Source: Candidatus Omnitrophota bacterium (GTDB lineage Bacteria; Omnitrophota; Gorgyraeia; Zapsychrales; Fredricksoniimonadaceae). Taken from it: a stretch of DNA of 36,417 bases. Below are positions 35,430 to 36,417 of this stretch, in pieces (position 1 is the first letter of the stretch; every line of letters starts with the position of its first letter). The position numbers and the translations under genes are program-made. The stretch spans positions 1 to 36,417 of the forward strand of contig CAIUQE010000023.1 in assembly GCA_903901225.1 (NCBI GenBank), written 5' to 3'. The notes below the pieces were generated by a model. That model made no database searches. It saw nothing but the letters and a program-made list of their open reading frames with translations, and was not told where the DNA came from.

Positions 35430-35870
35430 CTAGATGGAGTAGGTTGGTGTTGTCTCAATGGCTTCGATCTCGCGCGCCAGGTCCGCGAAGGTGACCTTGT
35501 CCACGATATCGGAGGTCGCTTTAAAAACTTTCTGCCAGATCGGCCTGAACACGCAGGTGTGCAGGTCGCCGCAATCGGAATAGTTCTTGTTGACGCAGGC
35601 GATGGGTTCGAGCGAGCCGTCCACGAACCGCACGACATCACCGAGCGTGATCTGCTTCGGCGGTCTTGACAGCCTGTAGCCGCCGATCTTGCCCCTGCGG
35701 CTCTCGATGAACCCGCCCCGTTTCAATTCCAGCAGGACCTGTTCGAGGAATTTTGAAGGCGCGTCAATGCGCTTGGCGATCGCCTGGATGGTGACCACCC
35801 CTTCGTCGTAGTGGACCGCGAGGTCCAGGACCGCCTTCAACGCGTAATCGCCCTTGTGTGTGATCTTCAT
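35430..35870 (-). CDS. Rrf2-family transcription regulator with three cysteines
   Basis: This 146-residue winged-helix regulator begins MKITHKGDYALKAVLDLAVHY, with the recognition region IDAPSKFLEQVLLELKRGGFI and KIGGYRL. The loop ACVNKNYSDCGDLHTCVFRPIW has three cysteines in the place where IscR, NsrR and RsrR hold an Fe-S cluster, so it is probably redox- or Fe-S-sensitive, unlike the cysteine-free Rrf2 at 21888. It is followed by the 74-residue gene. It has its own promoter and may repress itself. Confidence 0.9.
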   Translation of the reverse strand: MKITHKGDYALKAVLDLAVHYDEGVVTIQAIAKRIDAPSKFLEQVLLELKRGGFIESRRGKIGGYRLSRPPKQITLGDVVRFVDGSLEPIACVNKNYSDCGDLHTCVFRPIWQKVFKATSDIVDKVTFADLAREIEAIETTPTYSI

Positions 35871-35902
35871 TTGTTATTCCATTATCCCTATTGGTTTAAT
35901 AT

Positions 35903-35930
35903 AGTATATAACATGCTTATAAATTGTCAA
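35903..35930 (-). promoter_or_regulatory. Promoter of the minus-strand Rrf2 operon
   Basis: Reading the minus strand: TTGACA (35930-35925), 16-base spacer, TATACT (35908-35903), about 33 bases before the ATG. The region between it and the gene, AATAGGGATAATGG, is a likely operator for the Rrf2 protein itself. Confidence 0.7.
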
Positions 35931-35941
35931 GGAGATGTTGT

Positions 35942-36139
35942 ATGTGGAAAGAATTTAACGAAGGGTTTATGGATTCTCTGGATACGAGTTCAGAAACCAA
36001 GCCTGCCGCAATACTTTTTAGAAAAGGCTGTTTCTGCTGTCTGAGTAGCCAGAGAATCCATAAACCCGAAGTGTACACACAGCATTGCCAAAGATTAAAC
36101 CCACTTACCCTAGAGGGAATGTGTGGTATAAGTTGTTGA
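35942..36139 (+). CDS. Doubtful 65-residue open frame over a palindrome
   Basis: ATG 35942 follows AAGGAG by eight bases and gives 65 residues with a CFCC motif. However, the same AAGGAG overlaps the minus-strand promoter, and most of the frame lies in the large palindrome 35963-36067, so the frame could be a by-product of that structure. Not recognised as any family. Confidence 0.2.
   Translation: MWKEFNEGFMDSLDTSSETKPAAILFRKGCFCCLSSQRIHKPEVYTQHCQRLNPLTLEGMCGISC
35963..36067. repeat. Large nested palindrome
   Basis: The outer arms GGGTTTATGGATTCTCTGG (35963-35981) and 36049-36067 are perfect 19-base reverse complements. Inside, CAGAAAC-CA-AGCC (35991-36003) pairs with GGCT-GTTTCTG (36026-36036), leaving a 22-base apical loop. 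As RNA or cruciform DNA this gives a two-part stem of about 30 bp. It could be an RNA gene, a mobile-element remnant or a recombination site. Confidence 0.8.
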
Positions 36140-36151
36140 AATACAACAACT
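36129..36151 (+). repeat. Short inverted repeat before the last promoter
   Basis: AAGTTGTTG (36129-36137) and CAACAACTT (36143-36151) with a 5-base spacer lie 15 bases before the -35 box at 36166. No T run follows immediately, so an operator is more likely than a terminator. Confidence 0.7.
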
Positions 36152-36165
36152 TACAACAATATTTT

Positions 36166-36194
36166 CTTGACACGGGCATTATTGTTTGTTATTA
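36166..36194 (+). promoter_or_regulatory. Promoter at right edge
   Basis: TTGACA at 36166-36171, 17-base spacer, TATTAT at 36189-36194. It points out of the window; no gene follows within the last 220 bases. Confidence 0.7.
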
Positions 36195-36196
36195 TT

Positions 36197-36290
36197 CAAC
36201 CATGTTGGTGAGCCAAAATAGTTAAAGAAGCTATGCGCGCGTCACCGCAAAAAAATTTCTTACCATATGATTGGTAGAAGATAGTGTCAA
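36197..36290 (+). promoter_or_regulatory. Leader D: possible structured 5' UTR
   Basis: After the promoter come CAAC-CAT-GTTG, a GGTGA/TCACC stem (36209-36213 with 36239-36243) that encloses ATAG/CTAT, and TTCT(T)ACCA-TATGAT-TGGTAGAA (36266-36288). The last resembles the CCAG hairpin of leaders A-C in position and ACCA/TGG flanks, but no terminator follows within the window. Confidence 0.4.
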
Positions 36291-36375
36291 AAGTTCTATG
36301 AAGAATGAGCGTGAATAAAGATGGTTCGTATGAAGAATCTGGATGTGTTGGGCTTTTAAGATTGGGTTAGTTTAG

Positions 36376-36417
36376 GAGCGTAGGGGCCGACCTTGTGTCG
36401 GCCCGAATGAGGCAAAA
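36376..36417 (+). repeat. Palindromic repeat family 2, copy 3 (cut by the window edge)
   Basis: GAGCGTAGGGGCCGAC-CTTGT-GTCGGCC is identical to the left half of copy 1; the right half lies beyond the window. The stretch 36291-36375 shows no gene. Confidence 0.85.

Overview
The window looks like chromosomal DNA of an uncultured Gram-negative anaerobe, most likely Omnitrophota (formerly OP3). The clade call rests mainly on the 1,341-residue secreted protein at 31109-35134. Its N-terminal module and its C-terminal 'MTPGGID...' tail are of the kind I associate with very large Omnitrophota proteins. An outer-membrane porin and Sec-type signal peptides support a diderm cell. Genes are GC-rich, tightly packed and nearly all on the + strand. 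Everything here is read by eye and from memory of the families; no search was run.

Layout. (1) 1-3563: a 5'-truncated metN, then metI, a methionine-type aminotransferase and metQ, which form a methionine uptake and use operon. (2) 3579-6769: promoter, transcription attenuator A, O-acetylhomoserine sulfhydrylase (metY1), a divergent GAPDH and an HPr-like protein. (3) 6877-7466: a DUF5678-like protein coupled to a retropepsin-like protein. (4) 7584-10220: a BtuF/BtuC/BtuD-type B12 or siderophore importer. (5) 10250-25772: promoter and attenuator B, then a long cluster: porin, periplasmic SsuA-like binding protein, LUD-domain protein, terminator, radical-SAM protein, PNPOx-like flavoprotein, a cytoplasmic DszB-like desulfinase, an MFS-ABC permease fusion, an SsuC-type permease, an SsuB-type ATPase, an MFS carrier, a cysteine-free Rrf2 regulator, an ABC-fold ATPase, a P-loop GTPase, a cysteine desulfurase and an Fe-S protein. 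(6) 25897-31032: promoter and attenuator C, then an APC amino-acid permease, a class III aminotransferase, an AhpD/CMD-like protein and metY2. (7) 31109-35134: the giant secreted protein, which carries a degenerate cystathionine-synthase-like domain. (8) 35195-35870, minus strand: a second Rrf2 regulator (cysteine-bearing) and a 74-residue protein. (9) 35940-36417: a large palindrome and a further promoter and leader that run off the window.

The unifying theme is sulfur: methionine import, sulfide incorporation by two MetY paralogues, import and desulfination of an organosulfur compound, and cysteine desulfuration. The two most interesting items are as follows. First, a family of leader RNAs occurs in three clear copies and one possible copy. 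Each clear copy has a TTGACA-N16 promoter, a palindrome at the likely transcription start, and a CCAG-N4-CTGG hairpin 1-2 nt before an intrinsic terminator. The three clear copies each precede a sulfur-related operon, and I do not recognise them as a known riboswitch. Second, the 10737-25772 cluster looks like an uncharacterised organosulfur scavenging system, because its second 'binding protein' has no signal peptide and keeps the Cys, His and RxGG residues of the desulfinase DszB.

Two families of short palindromic repeats punctuate the intergenic spaces: seven copies of a 55-bp hairpin, all in the same orientation, and three copies of a GTAGGGGC-bounded element.
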